A DNA stretch of 64,000 nt from Thysanoteuthis rhombus (taxonomy: Eukaryota > Mollusca > Cephalopoda > Oegopsida > Thysanoteuthidae), in contig OY735212.1 of assembly GCA_963457665.1 (NCBI GenBank), forward strand, positions 2,816,897 to 2,880,896. Direction: 5' to 3'. The position numbers were made by a program, and so were the translations under genes. This document shows, piece after piece, positions 35,570 through 46,810 of the stretch. A model generated the notes under the pieces. It made no database searches. It was not told the DNA's origin and saw nothing but the letters and a program-made list of their open reading frames with translations. Each line of letters begins with the position of its first letter. Position 1 is the stretch's first letter.

Positions 35570-35990
35570 GAAAGAGATCTGTTCAAGTGTTCGGAGAGAT
35601 ATGCTAGAAACCATCCATTACGACTTTTTAAGGCGTTTGGAATACGCCCATCCTTGGTAAACAGAGACAGGACCATGCTTCATCGCGAGAGAGTAAGTCC
35701 CCGTACCACTTGTGCAGTCAAATAACACAAAGATATTCGGCTCGATAAAATGATTTATCTACCTTACTCTCCTTTCCTTGCTCCAAATGACTATCATGTG
35801 TTTGAAAGTTTAGAAAAACCATTTCGATGGACAATTACTTACTTTAAAAAGAAAAAAGAAAAAGTTGAAAATCAGTTAGTTTCTCCTTCCAGGTCAACAT
35901 CGACGGAATTGTAAGAAGCAGATATCGAAGAACTTGTTAATACCCGAGATAACGTTATCAAAAACGAAGGAAAAGTATGGGCGAATTGTA
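35570..35990 (+). pseudogene. mariner-like transposase C-terminal remnant
   Basis: Forward strand reads IRPSLVNRDRTMLHRERVSP (the region of the second catalytic aspartate, eroded), then YLPYSPFLAPNDYHVFESLE, the YSPDLAPxDYHLF-type signature with D changed to F at one position, then EADIEELVNTRDNVIKNEGK at the C-terminus. Stops occur at 35728 and 35910. It differs from the 1.1 kb copy, so it is a separate mariner lineage. N-terminus and terminal repeats are absent. Confidence 0.78.
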
Positions 35991-37439
35991 TCTCTAATTA
36001 CGATTATATTTGTGTTTTCATTTGTTCGTATAGATTGCAATTGCTGAATTCGGGCGTATTTCTGTTCCTCTGTGAATTCGTTGAGAAAATCTTTTATTGA
36101 CCCTATTATTATACTGAGATATAAGAAAGCATATTTGTTTTTTAGACCCTGTTTACCATAATTGGGGATCAATTGAAATCTGGGTCCTGACTCTCATAAG
36201 GTACCTGTTCAATAATACCTAACATCTTATTTTTAATTTGGAGTGTATTGATGAGCTGATCATTCTTTATAAAAAGGACTAGTCAACAGAAAGTCTTTCG
36301 CTAGACGACCTATCACAAAATCGTGATAAACTAAGTAGGTACAAGTTGGATACCGTTGCCAAAAAATTGATGCGCTTAATAGCGTCTGAAAAAAAGAAGT
36401 AATGGTCAAAAAACAAAATAATTTGAGTTTGATGATTTATAAATATATAGTTTGCTGCCAATTCCCCACTAAGTACTTATCCCAAACAAAGCTGGAATTC
36501 GGTGGAAAAACATATATCAACCTTCAGTTACGATAATTATCAAATATTACAGGATGATCTGATGCATACTAATGTAACTACCAATTCCAAAATACAGAAC
36601 AGCGAACCAACATCGAACCTATGCCAAACCTTCTGGGGGCTGATAGACTTGCTAACTTCAATAAAAGAAGAAAAAAGTTACAGCCTCACTTGAGGGATTC
36701 TTCTGTTTCAGCAAACCTAACATTTTGCAGAACAGAGACAAAACTAGACTAAATCTAAAGAACAAAGCGAAAGAAGCACACACAAAAATAAATTCAGATA
36801 AAAATTGATACAACAATCCTCCCCCATCCAAAAAAGCATGAAAACAACAACAGAGATGAACATCTAAATATGTATAACCATCTGCCTAAAATACTGTCCA
36901 TTCATAGTCATTATCACTGAAGTAACGTATAAATCTTTAACATTCTTCTTTTAATTGCTCGTTGCCTGATCTATTTTCGAACTCATACTGGCATATATCT
37001 AAGCAAACTAATCTCAATTTGTTGCAACGATACGGGTTTGAGTATCATCTGAAAGTATTGACGGAAATGGTTAGTTGCATCATTACTACAGTGACAGGTA
37101 ATCGTCACTAGTCACTGGAATGTGATTGTCATCAATTTGCGGTTTTCAATATTGCTGACTTTACCACCTTCGTCTGTTCTGAAAGTTTGAACCAAGCAAA
37201 GGGCAAAACTATGCATTATTATGGATCTATGTTGGTCACAGTTTGAGTCCAAAAATAGATGATTGTATCGGTCTCTTTTTGGTCGTAATACAGATGTTCA
37301 TCATGATATTCTAGTTTATTAGATACGCAGTCAGTTTTAGACAGCATAACAAATCTTTTCGTAAAAAACATTGTTGGTTGACTTTTTGTGTGAAAATAAG
37401 AACTTTCATTTTGATGCCAAGAGCAAGAGTTAAATCTTT
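35991..37439. other. AT-rich spacer, nothing recognised
   Basis: Short frames at 35894-36172 and 36502-36693 have no motifs. No microsatellite is present. Confidence 0.3.
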
Positions 37440-37727
37440 GGTTCTATAATGTATTTTTTTTCCGCCAGGTCTTTTCTCTCACGTGCGTTCCTTTTGAAAG
37501 CCGTCGGTGTATCGATCAAAGACTAAGTGCACTTCCGGAAAGCCAACCCTTTCTCTAATCAATTCATTTGCAAGTATTTTTTCCACATCCTTATTGACTT
37601 CCAGTTTATTCGCTCGAGTCATGCCATCAAAAATCACCACTTTTGCAGCGGTGTCAAGTGACCGCTCTGTTTCCATTTCCATATCTATTACGCTGACCTT
37701 TTTAGATGTATCCAACATCTTTATAAC
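37440..37727 (-). pseudogene. fragment of an uncharacterised protein family, C-terminal block
   Basis: Minus strand reads SVIDMEMETERSLDTAAK, VVIFDGMTRANKLEV, DVEKILANELIRERVG, FPEVHLVFDRYTDGFQKERT, then past one stop EKRPGGKKIH. An FDGM block followed ~45 residues later by VHLVFDRY and a K/R-T-R-E-K-R segment resembles, from memory, a multicopy family of unnamed mollusc and cnidarian proteins. I cannot assign a function. The in-frame stop after KERT looks like a decayed arginine codon, suggesting a pseudogene. It lies downstream of the fragments at 38.1 and 40.1 kb in the expected order. Confidence 0.5.
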
Positions 37728-38070
37728 TTACTTTGTCAAACGGTATTTATTCTTTTGATTAATGAATTCTTGTCACAGAAAATATCCGCCACATCCTTTT
37801 CAAAAATACGTGATTTTTTGTCATCAAAGAGAAATCGTATTCTTTTTGTTGATCAATTCTCGTGAAGAATATAAAATACGTCATCAGCATTCACAAGCAT
37901 GAGTATATAGATTATAATTGTTTTCTCTTGAGATGTAATCTATACAATTTATAGTTCCCTGTATGGTGGCCCTTGCTCGTTATTTCTCCTCCAGTGGTCC
38001 TCCTCATCCACAGTTTCCCTTCCAGTTTTCCCCATGTTTGAAGTATCCCTTTTGAAAGTAAATGGACACA

Positions 38071-38327
38071 TCATTGGAATTCTGTTTTTCCCCCAATTAT
38101 ATGCATTAGTTCACTTTTATCAGTGCATGGACGAAGCTTCCCTTCAACCTTGAAGGGTGAACCTGGAACCCTAGATAACTCATACTGTCCAATCAACTTC
38201 TGTAAAAGTGGACGTGGCACCGTAGATACCTCATACTGTCCAATCAACCTCTGTAAGAGTGCACATGGATTGATAGACGACTCATACCGTCGAATCAACT
38301 TTTGTAAGACGTTTCTGAGAAACGACT
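38071..38327 (-). pseudogene. fragment with three 17-residue tandem repeats, same locus
   Basis: On the minus strand three consecutive 51-bp units encode LQKLIRRYESSINPCAL, LQRLIGQYEVSTVPRPL and LQKLIGQYELSRVPGSP, followed by KLRPCTDKSELMHIIGGK. The units start at 38179, 38230 and 38281 on the plus strand, exactly 51 apart, so the frame is kept. The segment after the repeats resembles the VPxS...G...TDKSxLxHxL block of the same unnamed family as at 37.5 kb. Expansion of an internal 17-residue unit is unusual. Confidence 0.45.
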
Positions 38328-38495
38328 CAGATATACTGCATCAAAGTCCAATCTTCATTAATCACAACGATTCTTCATTCAAGCTTATTTTCAAAGAGTT
38401 AGCTGTAAATTTGAAGCTGTGAGAAATCCTCTGTTTCATGCGATCCCACATTCTGTGCTTGCAGTAAACTGTTCCGTTTTCAAATATCGTATATT

Positions 38496-38496
<1 letters not shown>

Positions 38497-38577
<81 letters not shown>
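38497..38577. repeat. (TA)n microsatellite
   Basis: About 40 TA units after TTGTA. Confidence 0.95.
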
Positions 38578-38578
<1 letters not shown>

Positions 38579-38840
38579 GGTAGTGCCAGTCTTTGATCGC
38601 TCAGCAGCGCTGAACGTGTACTGGAAGGACTGAGTTCAAACTCTGACCGAGACTAGTATTGATTCCCTCCGGAAAGACATGAATATTCTCCTCAGATATG
38701 GGTGAAAGAGTGCATGATGAGGTGTGTGACACCACTCCAGATGACTGTCACCTTTAAGTCTATTTTCAAATACGAGGAGAGACTTATGATTAGTGAAGTC
38801 CGGGCATAAACGGCCGTCGATGAGGCCAGCGTAAGTGCAC
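38578..38840 (+). mobile_element. possible tRNA-derived SINE
   Basis: Positions 38600-38660 carry CTCAGCAGCGCTGAACG and a box B-like GAGTTCAAACTCTG at tRNA-like spacing; the body ends with CCGTCGATGAGG. It starts directly at a TA tract. Its box A is weak, so the call is tentative. The opening CAGTCTTTGATC recurs on the minus strand at about 59410-59425, also beside a TA tract. Confidence 0.4.
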
Positions 38841-40069
38841 TTATTAATTATCTTACATATCTATTTCGATTGGAACCTAATTCAGAAAATCAGTTTGTGA
38901 ATGTTCAAAAGGAACAGATTTGAATACTACGTTACAAGACAACGATCTCGTCTGTTTCCCGAAAGGATATACAAAAAAACGTACAACGTAAGTTGGTGAT
39001 ACAATTTTCACTCGTAAATTTTGATTTTGCTTGATCCCCGAATTTTTTTACAATCAGTTTCGAAGCATCGAAACTAGAACGATCCCATTAACAACACCCA
39101 ATGAGTGCTTTCCTTGTTCGATTCCATTGTCGGTGCCGATAGCACTGCAAGCACTCTCACTCTTGTTTACAGAAAAGTTTCTATCTACGAAAGATTGCCA
39201 AACGGCTTTTAGAGCATGTATCTAGGCTAAATGCATTAGGCCGGCATAATTCTGAAGGTCATGCACAAAGGAGTATGGAATCATCAGTTCCAAGAACGAA
39301 TTATAAAAATTCAAATGTCCTTGGCGAGTTGCCCTGGTTTAAAGGGAGTAACATTTCATACATTTCATACTGATATTTTCAAATACTTCTCTTATCGATA
39401 GAAACAGTTGAATGCCTCTCCTTCTACAAGTTTATCCAAGGAATCTCCATGCGTTGAACGAAGGTAGGTACTGCAGTACTAAGTTTGACTTTCTACTGCT
39501 TTTCGAGTACTTGACCCCAACAACATGATTTAGTGTTGTTGTGTCATACAGTCTTGCTCCACCCCCAAATTTGATCACGTCCACCGTTTTCTATTCACTT
39601 TCCCATCACGTAAAGAAAGGCAAACTATATAAGGTTCACCTGAACGAAATACGAAATGTCGATTAATTACCTTTCGAGACAGTAATTGCAAAGCCTTTGG
39701 ATACAGCTGTAGATCTAACAGAATTATCATTTTCCCACCAGGAGATGTTAAAGCAGATTTGGCACATCTGGGACGTAGTAGAGAAATTACTTCAATCTGT
39801 GAGTCAGGGCAGGATAAAGTGGAACGCCACCGTGGATAGTGACTGGCAAAGCTGATGAGTGATGAGGGAATTGTAAGCTGCCCATGTCGGTGACCCGTTT
39901 TCTATGTCTTTACAATTTAAAGTTTTCGTGAGAAACCAAATATAGCAGCACTTCCAATAAAGGTCAATGTCCAGTTAATCAGAATGGAAGGACGAACATT
40001 ATTCACTAATTCCGGTTTACGACACGTTTTTGCTGCAGGGAAAACCTCTAGATCTCATCTTATTACATT
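38841..40069. other. microsatellite-poor spacer, nothing recognised
   Basis: A 64-codon forward frame at 39031-39225 is unremarkable. If the flanking minus-strand fragments belong to one locus, this would be intronic. Confidence 0.3.
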
Positions 40070-40330
40070 TCAATCTGTAGAAGACGACTGGAATCTTTTT
40101 TCGGGAATCGGACGCTGGTACACAATTAGGGTTGTTCCATGAAACTCGTTTTTACAATCTTCGGTGTCATTTATAAAGTCACAGCTGTCAAAATCAAAGT
40201 AGATTGGAGTACTCGACCTTATAGAAAGAGACACATATACTCCGCTGTTTTCAGACATCCTTTTTATTGCTAAATCGGCGATGGCAATTTCTGTTTTCAA
40301 GATTGTTTCATAATCTATTGACAAGTTCAA
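40070..40330 (-). pseudogene. possible exon of the same uncharacterised family
   Basis: The 86-residue minus frame contains STPIYFDFDSCDFINDTED, then NEFHGTTLIVYQRPIPEKRF. A DNxD-like stretch followed by FHGTxxIxxQ precedes the C-terminal blocks in the unnamed family mentioned for 37.5 kb. Composition is ordinary and not repeat-driven. No clear acceptor or donor was fixed, so it may be an exon or a decayed fragment. Confidence 0.4.
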
Positions 40331-41366
40331 TTTAGTCAGAACATTACATCTTTGCTTCTAAATTTCTTGTGCACCAGCAAACCTAAACGAACAGAAAATG
40401 GTGTCTCCTTTGAATAACAGAAACTTGTTTTACTCTGGTCTGTAGGTTTGTACTGAACTTGGCCTCGTATTTACGTTTTATTCTTCACTGGCCCACATGA
40501 AATTTCATTTTAATAGTTTAAATTCCACTGCCAGGACTAGCGATAATCCACTGGATTGAAATTTGTGGCATCTCTGGTGATTCATGATCATCGAACAAAC
40601 CAGTAAGTTTCATTGGCTTTTAGATTGCTACTGTGTGCCAAACGGTTCAGCCTCGAAGACATGTTGCCCTTCATATTTCCAAAAAATACCTCCTTTTTCC
40701 TTTGAAAGACACCATTTTTCTTGTTCATCTTTCCGTCTCGGTTTGATAAATTATATTTCCACTTCTATGTTATAAACTGTTTCAAGTACCATTTATAGAT
40801 GATTATATTTTCGTGATAGTTATCACGTAAAGGATTCACGTAGTTGGTGATAGCATTGTTCAGGATCAGATCAACAATCCCCAAGCTGTTTATTTAAAAC
40901 CGACACACATTCAATATTCCAATATCAGCTATTACTCGAAATGCCATGTCAATATGTCTACTTGCAATACGGACGTCAATTTTCTCCCGCTCTGATGATA
41001 TTTTACGTCATTCACTATTGCATCTACTGACTGGAAGGGTGTTCATACGAATAAAAGAGAAAGCTTTTATCCTCAACCATCTTTGCCACTTCCAACATTT
41101 TCAGACTTTTTGGTTTTGTTTCTTTGTGTAAAGGGTTGGCTTCTCTCACGCAAAAATGCCCGATTCGGAATTATAAGGACATGCTGCTGATCGCAGTAGC
41201 TTTTCCTCACTGGAAGAAGATTGGGTTTCAGTCGACGAAGCCCACCAAAAAGGAACTAGATAATGGCTTTCTGCTCCTAGGAGAAATCAATGAAGCATTG
41301 CTATAACTTGTTGATCGGACTTGATGTTCTTTATCCCTTTTCAAGTTTCTCTCATTAACTATGTTG
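40331..41366. other. spacer between coding-like fragments
   Basis: Short forward frames at 40584-40775, 40946-41131 and 41124-41306 have ordinary composition but no motif. No microsatellite. Confidence 0.25.
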
Positions 41367-41579
41367 CTATAGCAACTTCTTGGGTATTTTTCTGGCTTTC
41401 AAATCACACAAACGATCGTGCACAGCAGTTATATTTGGATCACCGAGAGTCAATGATTCTTGTTCTGGTTTCACGATACAATCAGCAGAACCATCTTTCT
41501 GGAAAATGGTGTCGTAGTTATGGTTTGTTTCCAGACTTGAAATTTTAGTAGGCTGTTCATCTCCTGATTCATCATCCAT
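41367..41579 (-). CDS. candidate first coding exon, unidentified acidic protein
   Basis: The 70-residue frame opens MDDESGDEQPTKISSLETN and ends CDLKARKIPKKLL. Its ATG follows TTTATTTTAG, a plausible splice acceptor. The D/E-rich start and K-rich end are not produced by simple repeat. I do not recognise it. It lies upstream, on the same strand, of the 40.1, 38.1 and 37.5 kb fragments, and could be their N-terminal exon. It could also be chance: the frame is short and no donor site was identified. Confidence 0.3.
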   Translation of the reverse strand: MDDESGDEQPTKISSLETNHNYDTIFQKDGSADCIVKPEQESLTLGDPNITAVHDRLCDLKARKIPKKLL

Positions 41580-43049
41580 CTAAAATAAATTATAGAATTT
41601 ATTTGTTAAATTCCTGACTTTGCAACTCTTGGTTGTATTAATGATGTCTTATCCATTTCGGATGTTTTTTACTACTGTGGGTACGAAACAATAACAACTC
41701 ACTAATCATATAACTAACTTTACGTATCAGATGTATATTGCAAACCAAAGATAATAATGAGCCTGAGACGATTCACGGTAAGAGAAGTATCATACAAATA
41801 AATTAGCGAAAAAAAAAATGACAAATATAAAATCAATATTTTTAGAAAAAAGATTTTTCTCGATAAATTTCTCCCATTAAGAACTTACATTTTTTTTTTA
41901 AACTCAGGACATTTCAAAGAAATAAGCTAAAATATCTAAGTTAATCAGAGAAGGCCTGCAACATTTCTATTACCTTAAACGCTCTTGGTGGGGGTCATTT
42001 TGACACAGCATCTAGGAACTTAAATCGCGCTAGAATAAAAAATATTTTGCGAGGCAAAAAAGTTTTTTTTCCTAAATAAATAATACACTATTTGCTATCG
42101 TAAGAATTTCGATTTTCTAGCTATGCCAAAAATACTGAATTTTTTGTACTTCGTATCTTTAAAAAGTTGGAGCCTAAAAACTCCATATTCATCCTGAATA
42201 TTTACCGAGTTTCAGCTACTGAGAAGGTATAATTTAGGGAATTAGATTTTTTTAAAGAATTTTTAAGAAGTTCAAATTGTTGGGTTATTTTGATCAACCC
42301 CTCCCCCTGGACATTTCATGGCTAAGCCATAAAATAATCTACAACCCAACTTACCTTTAAGGCAAGGTGAGCTTTCATATCGGGTCAAATAGGGGAGGAT
42401 AAGATCGTGTAGCTTTTTCTGGTTAATTGCGGGGAGGTGCAAAGTTAGAAGAGCTCTTCTTCAAGCGTGGACTATTTTTTTAATTCTTTTTAAAGAAAAA
42501 CTTTTACTGGACGTAAGGGAGAAACTATTTCTGAATTAATGTGATTATAAATCTCATATTTTTGCGAACACAATTTATTTCTATTTTATAATCTAAGATT
42601 ATGTTGGCGAGTGATTAAATTTAACGAACAAAAATAAGTTTAACTCTATACCTGTGAACTTTAAACCTATAGACCACGTTTAGGACATGATCAGCTCATC
42701 AATACCTTTCCAGTGATATATAACATGTCTATGTCTGGTGTTTTCATATTTTGGCCTATGGAAGCCCAGAGCCGAAAATATTTTTCACATACTTCAGTAT
42801 ACTAACAGAATCAATTGAAAATGCTTTAGCCAGATTGTGCACACATGAGCTTCATATCTATGTATTGTGCACATACTAAGAGAACATTAATTAGAACCTA
42901 ATAAATGATCTTACATCCGTGGTAAAGAGAAACGGTATTTGAAAAAAAAATTGACAAATGAGTGTCTACTAAGGTCAGCACACTGTTGCACAAGGCCACA
43001 AGTGTCGGACGTTCAGTGTGTATCTGACTGACTACAGTATCAATGTCCG
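41580..43049. other. AT-rich spacer, nothing recognised
   Basis: No frames with motifs and no microsatellites. A-tract and T-tract rich at 41810-42250. Confidence 0.3.
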
Positions 43050-43262
43050 TTCGGATGGTATAGTGGCTAGAACGTCTATCCCACACGCCGAACACCAGGG
43101 GCTTGATTCCCTGTACGAGCTAAGAGCATATAAAACTCTTCATAGGATGAATTTCCGTCAGTGTTCAGTAGCTAATTGGGCCCTAGGCTGTATGACTAGG
43201 GTAGAAGCCGCTGCCTTGTAGATGACTCATAGGTTAAAAGACCAAACCTTGGTATTAAAAAA
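43050..43262 (+). mobile_element. tRNA-derived SINE-C copy
   Basis: Box A-like TGGTATAGTGGCTAGAACG (about 43055-43073) and a T-arm with CAGGG, loop GCTTGATT, CCCTG (about 43096-43113). The body includes AGCTAATTGGGCCCTAGG and CTGTATGACTAGGGTAGAAG, shared with the 30.9 kb copy. It ends in GGTATTAAAAAAA. Confidence 0.78.
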
Positions 43263-43429
43263 AGTGTGGCGCAAACAAATCCACTATAACTATCAACAGA
43301 TCATGAGTATACAAGGATGGACTCTGCCTGGGGTGCGTCCACTGAGTAAGTAATGACTGTCCTGCTCCATTAGCTTGTTAGCCATTGCTCGATGATGAGG
43401 TTATTTTTTTAACAGAAACTTTTTTTGAA

Positions 43430-43500
43430 CCGACAATCCATTTTCACATGGGGAATATTCCAATCGCACTTATAACTATTCTGTCGGATTAAATATCCAT
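43430..43500 (+). mobile_element. SINE-A 3' end fragment
   Basis: ACTATTCTGTCGGATTAAATATCC is cut to the shared core ATTCTGTCGGAT and ATATCC, the 3' terminus also seen at 43.8, 31.6, 32.15 and 52.05 kb. The head is not recognised. Confidence 0.5.
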
Positions 43501-43607
43501 TTTTTTCATAAAATAATTGTCAGCGTTTGAGGAACATGAACGCAGGCACTGAACCAGAAGAAAATGAGGTTGGAAGTAATTATTTCAGCTTCCAATTAAG
43601 TGGTGAT

Positions 43608-43871
43608 AACTAGGCTCAGTCAGTAATAAGTAGCATTGCATCAAGTTGGCTTTCCGTTGGATGCATGTTCGATTCATACAGCAGCCCATTTCTTCGATTG
43701 TTTATCTATTTAAGCTGTCTAGGGCCGACCGGTATATTAATCGTGTAAGAACGGGTCGGCAGTTCAAAAAGGGTTCCTAAAAAATTTACAATTCTGTCGG
43801 TATAGATATCCATTCCTTTATATATATATATGTGTGTGTGTGTGTGTGCGTGCGTGTGTGTGTGTGTGTGT
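43608..43871 (+). mobile_element. tRNA-derived SINE-A copy with (TA)n(GT)n tail
   Basis: Box A-like TAGGCTCAGTCAGTAA (about 43611) and box B-like ATGTTCGATTCATAC (43664-43678). The body ends ATTCTGTCGGTATAGATATCC (43791-43811 region), then TA and GT dinucleotides to 43871. Head-to-terminus distance matches the 31.6-32.2 kb pair. Confidence 0.7.
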
Positions 43872-44179
43872 GATATGAAAAAAAAAGTGACTTTTATGCT
43901 CGTTTTATGTTTCTTTGTCAATAACTTACACCGGAAGAGTCTGTTGTTTCAAATGGTGGATAAGAGTAATTTTTGCCTGTTAATATATAAAGATAAGGTG
44001 AATTTTTTATATTGTAGATGGAAAATATCTCCAAGACACCATTTGAAACAATTGACATGCGCATTCAACCAAGTGCAATCACTGTACGAGAGACGGGAAT
44101 TTACTAAGAGTAATAATACCTATGGAATTGAATCCACAGAAATATGGATGAATATTTTTTGCAAATAAATTACAGCCTC

Positions 44180-44425
<246 letters not shown>

Positions 44426-44636
44426 ATACACAGTATATGTGGTACAAATCAGTCTAGCAGTGTAACATAATATGATAATATATCAATAGTATAAAGCCAT
44501 TTCTGAAATGTAATGGATTTATTTCATAGAGTGATCGATACATACAACTTTTTACTCATAGAGTTAAGTTGTTTTGGGGTAGAGCTGGAAATAAATAGTA
44601 GAATGTGGATTTGCGATCTACTACTTATATATGTAC

Positions 44637-44638
<2 letters not shown>

Positions 44639-44688
<50 letters not shown>

Positions 44689-44694
44689 TATCCA

Positions 44695-44725
<31 letters not shown>

Positions 44726-44806
44726 AAATATGATATATCCCTCTCTTTCTTTCTATATTCGACTCTCTCTCTCTCTTTCTCTCTCTCTCTCACTCTCTCT
44801 GCGTAT
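44639..44806. repeat. (TA)n(CT)n compound microsatellite
   Basis: TA to 44687, then CT-rich DNA to 44806 with a short break at 44725-44745. Confidence 0.94.
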
Positions 44807-45035
44807 GTATATCAGAAAAAAGCAGAAATTGTAAGTAAAAGCCACACTTGTTGGAGGTTTTTAGATATTTCATAAAATCTGATTCTCTATAAGATACGAT
44901 ATTGGGTGCGTAGACCCAACCCTTGCCGTATTGTTTCAAAAAGGTGTGAACGGAGGAAATTATCGATTGAAAGATCTTATGATTTCTTTTTATCTTTAGT
45001 GGGAATCGGTTTTAATAGTTATAATTTTGATAATT

Positions 45036-45091
45036 TTCTTTTCATTCTTTCTTTCTGTCTCTCTCTGTCTCTCTCTTTCTCTCTCTCTCTC

Positions 45092-45126
<35 letters not shown>
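45036..45126. repeat. (CT)n(TA)n(GT)n compound microsatellite
   Basis: CT-rich to 45092, short TA, then GT to 45126. Confidence 0.93.
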
Positions 45127-45574
45127 ACTTTTTAGACGTATCATCTCATAGAAATTCAATATATGCGTGCATCTTTCATAGTTAATTACTAATTTCTATA
45201 TAAATAGAGGCAGTGGACTGTCTTACATAATTGGTAAACTCGAATAAAAAAAAAATTAAAAACCCACCGTTGAATACATTCTGGCATCTCTCAAACCGAA
45301 AGAAACTCAGCCAATACTACCAGAAATCCAAAGAGATGTTCGAAACTTGAAGTCGAAAAGGCACCTTGCCAAAGTTGTAATCGTGTTGGGAATAACACAG
45401 GCTGCGAAATGCTACCACAACGTCGGTAATAGCTGTTCTTTTTATCTAGTCGTTCGTGTGCACGATGACTAGACCCACTTCGCCTGACAAGACGGATTAA
45501 TTAAATGTTTGAATAAGTTACGTGCAAGTAGAATGGACGGTATGATAGTAATTCAATGTCTGAAAGCGAGTTGT

Positions 45575-46180
45575 ATATCTGATGCCGTATCTGTTGGTAT
45601 ATTTGTTTTATATTAGTTTTTTTTATTCCTTTTGTGTATCTCTTTGTACATCTGTTGTATATCTATTAGTATATTTGTTTTATATCTGTTGGTATTTCAG
45701 TTGTATATCATCTGGTAAATCTGTTGCATATCTGCTGATATATCTGTTGGTAAATTTGTTTTTTTATCCCTCAGTTTTTCCGTTGTATGCCCATTGTATA
45801 TCCCTCAGTACATTTGTTGTATATTTGTTGGTATATATGTTAATGTAATTGTTTTATATCTTGGTATTCCTGTTGTACGTTTATTATATATCTGGTGGTA
45901 TAAATTCTGTATATCTGTTAGTATATTCGTTTTATATCATTTGGTTTATCTGTTGTATGTCTGTTGTGTATCTCTCGGTACATCTGTTGTATATTTGATT
46001 TATATCAGTTTGTATTTCTGTTGTCTGTTGCTTATCTCTTGGTACATCTGTTGTACATCTGTTGGTTCATCTATTGATGTATCAGATGGTGTATCTATTG
46101 TATATCTCTTTATATATCAGTTACATATCTTTTGATATCTCTTTTGAATATCTCTTGGTATATCTGTGATATATCCATTC
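45575..46180. repeat. degenerate 12-bp minisatellite
   Basis: Some fifty diverged copies of a TATATCTGTTGG / TATATCTGTTGT unit run over ~600 bp. Forward frames rich in YLLVYL and CISVGIS are translations of the 12-bp unit, not a membrane protein. Confidence 0.85.
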
Positions 46181-46269
46181 GTAGTTAAGTAAGCTTGTGT
46201 ATGGTCACTGCCCAAACTGGTCAGGAGAATTCGTTTTACCCGAGACGCACGTACGCCAGCAATGGCTAA

Positions 46270-46365
46270 ATTGCGTTAAATGCATCGGTTCTTGTACGAT
46301 TACCGGAGTTAAGCAACGTCGAGTCTGGCCAGCACCTAGATGGGTGACCTTTTGGGTTGGCTAGG
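46270..46365 (+). pseudogene. 5S rRNA-like copy, 3' truncated
   Basis: Reads CATCGGTTCTTGTACGATTA, CCGGAGTTAAGCAACGTCG, AGTCTGGCCAGCACCTAGAT and GGGTGACCTTTTGGG, then diverges. The internal control region is well kept. The CTAGATGGG variant is shared with the other two copies in this window. Confidence 0.87.
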
Positions 46366-46726
46366 GAAATATGTTTTATTTGAGACCTGTTACTATAGAT
46401 AAGGTTAAAATGGACACTAGTTCGGAAACAGGAAGTCTTATAAGTGCATGCTAGTTCGCCAGAGATCAGCCAAAATCCTCGGTTAGGATGAGTTCAAGTT
46501 TATTTGAAGTCAACCTGAGATCACTTAAGGTCAGCCACACTTCAAGTTCTCTTGGTACAGAATATTTGAACAAATGCAGAATCAAAAATGCCTTAATATT
46601 TGCATCTCCGTAGTTCAAATGAGGTTCTGAATAAAATAAGTCAATTTCGAAAAACGTGCACAATAACTTTGACAGTACTGTAAATGTATCCATGCCTCTT
46701 TGTATAAAACACTTCTCTGGTATCTC

Positions 46727-46729
<3 letters not shown>
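46366..46729. other. spacer after 5S-like copy
   Basis: Could include the tail of a 5S-derived SINE, but no shared body with the other copies was seen. Confidence 0.3.
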
Positions 46730-46757
<28 letters not shown>

Positions 46758-46810
46758 ATATTTCTTTTTCTTCTTCAACTCTTTTTTTTTATCTTTCTTC
46801 TTCTTCTTGA
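46730..46810. repeat. (CTT)n tract
   Basis: TTC triplets with T-rich breaks; frames of K or F are artefacts. Confidence 0.9.

Noticed and set aside
45582..46135. Two hydrophobic frames resembling multi-pass membrane proteins
   Set aside because: They translate the 12-bp TATATCTGTTGK minisatellite.
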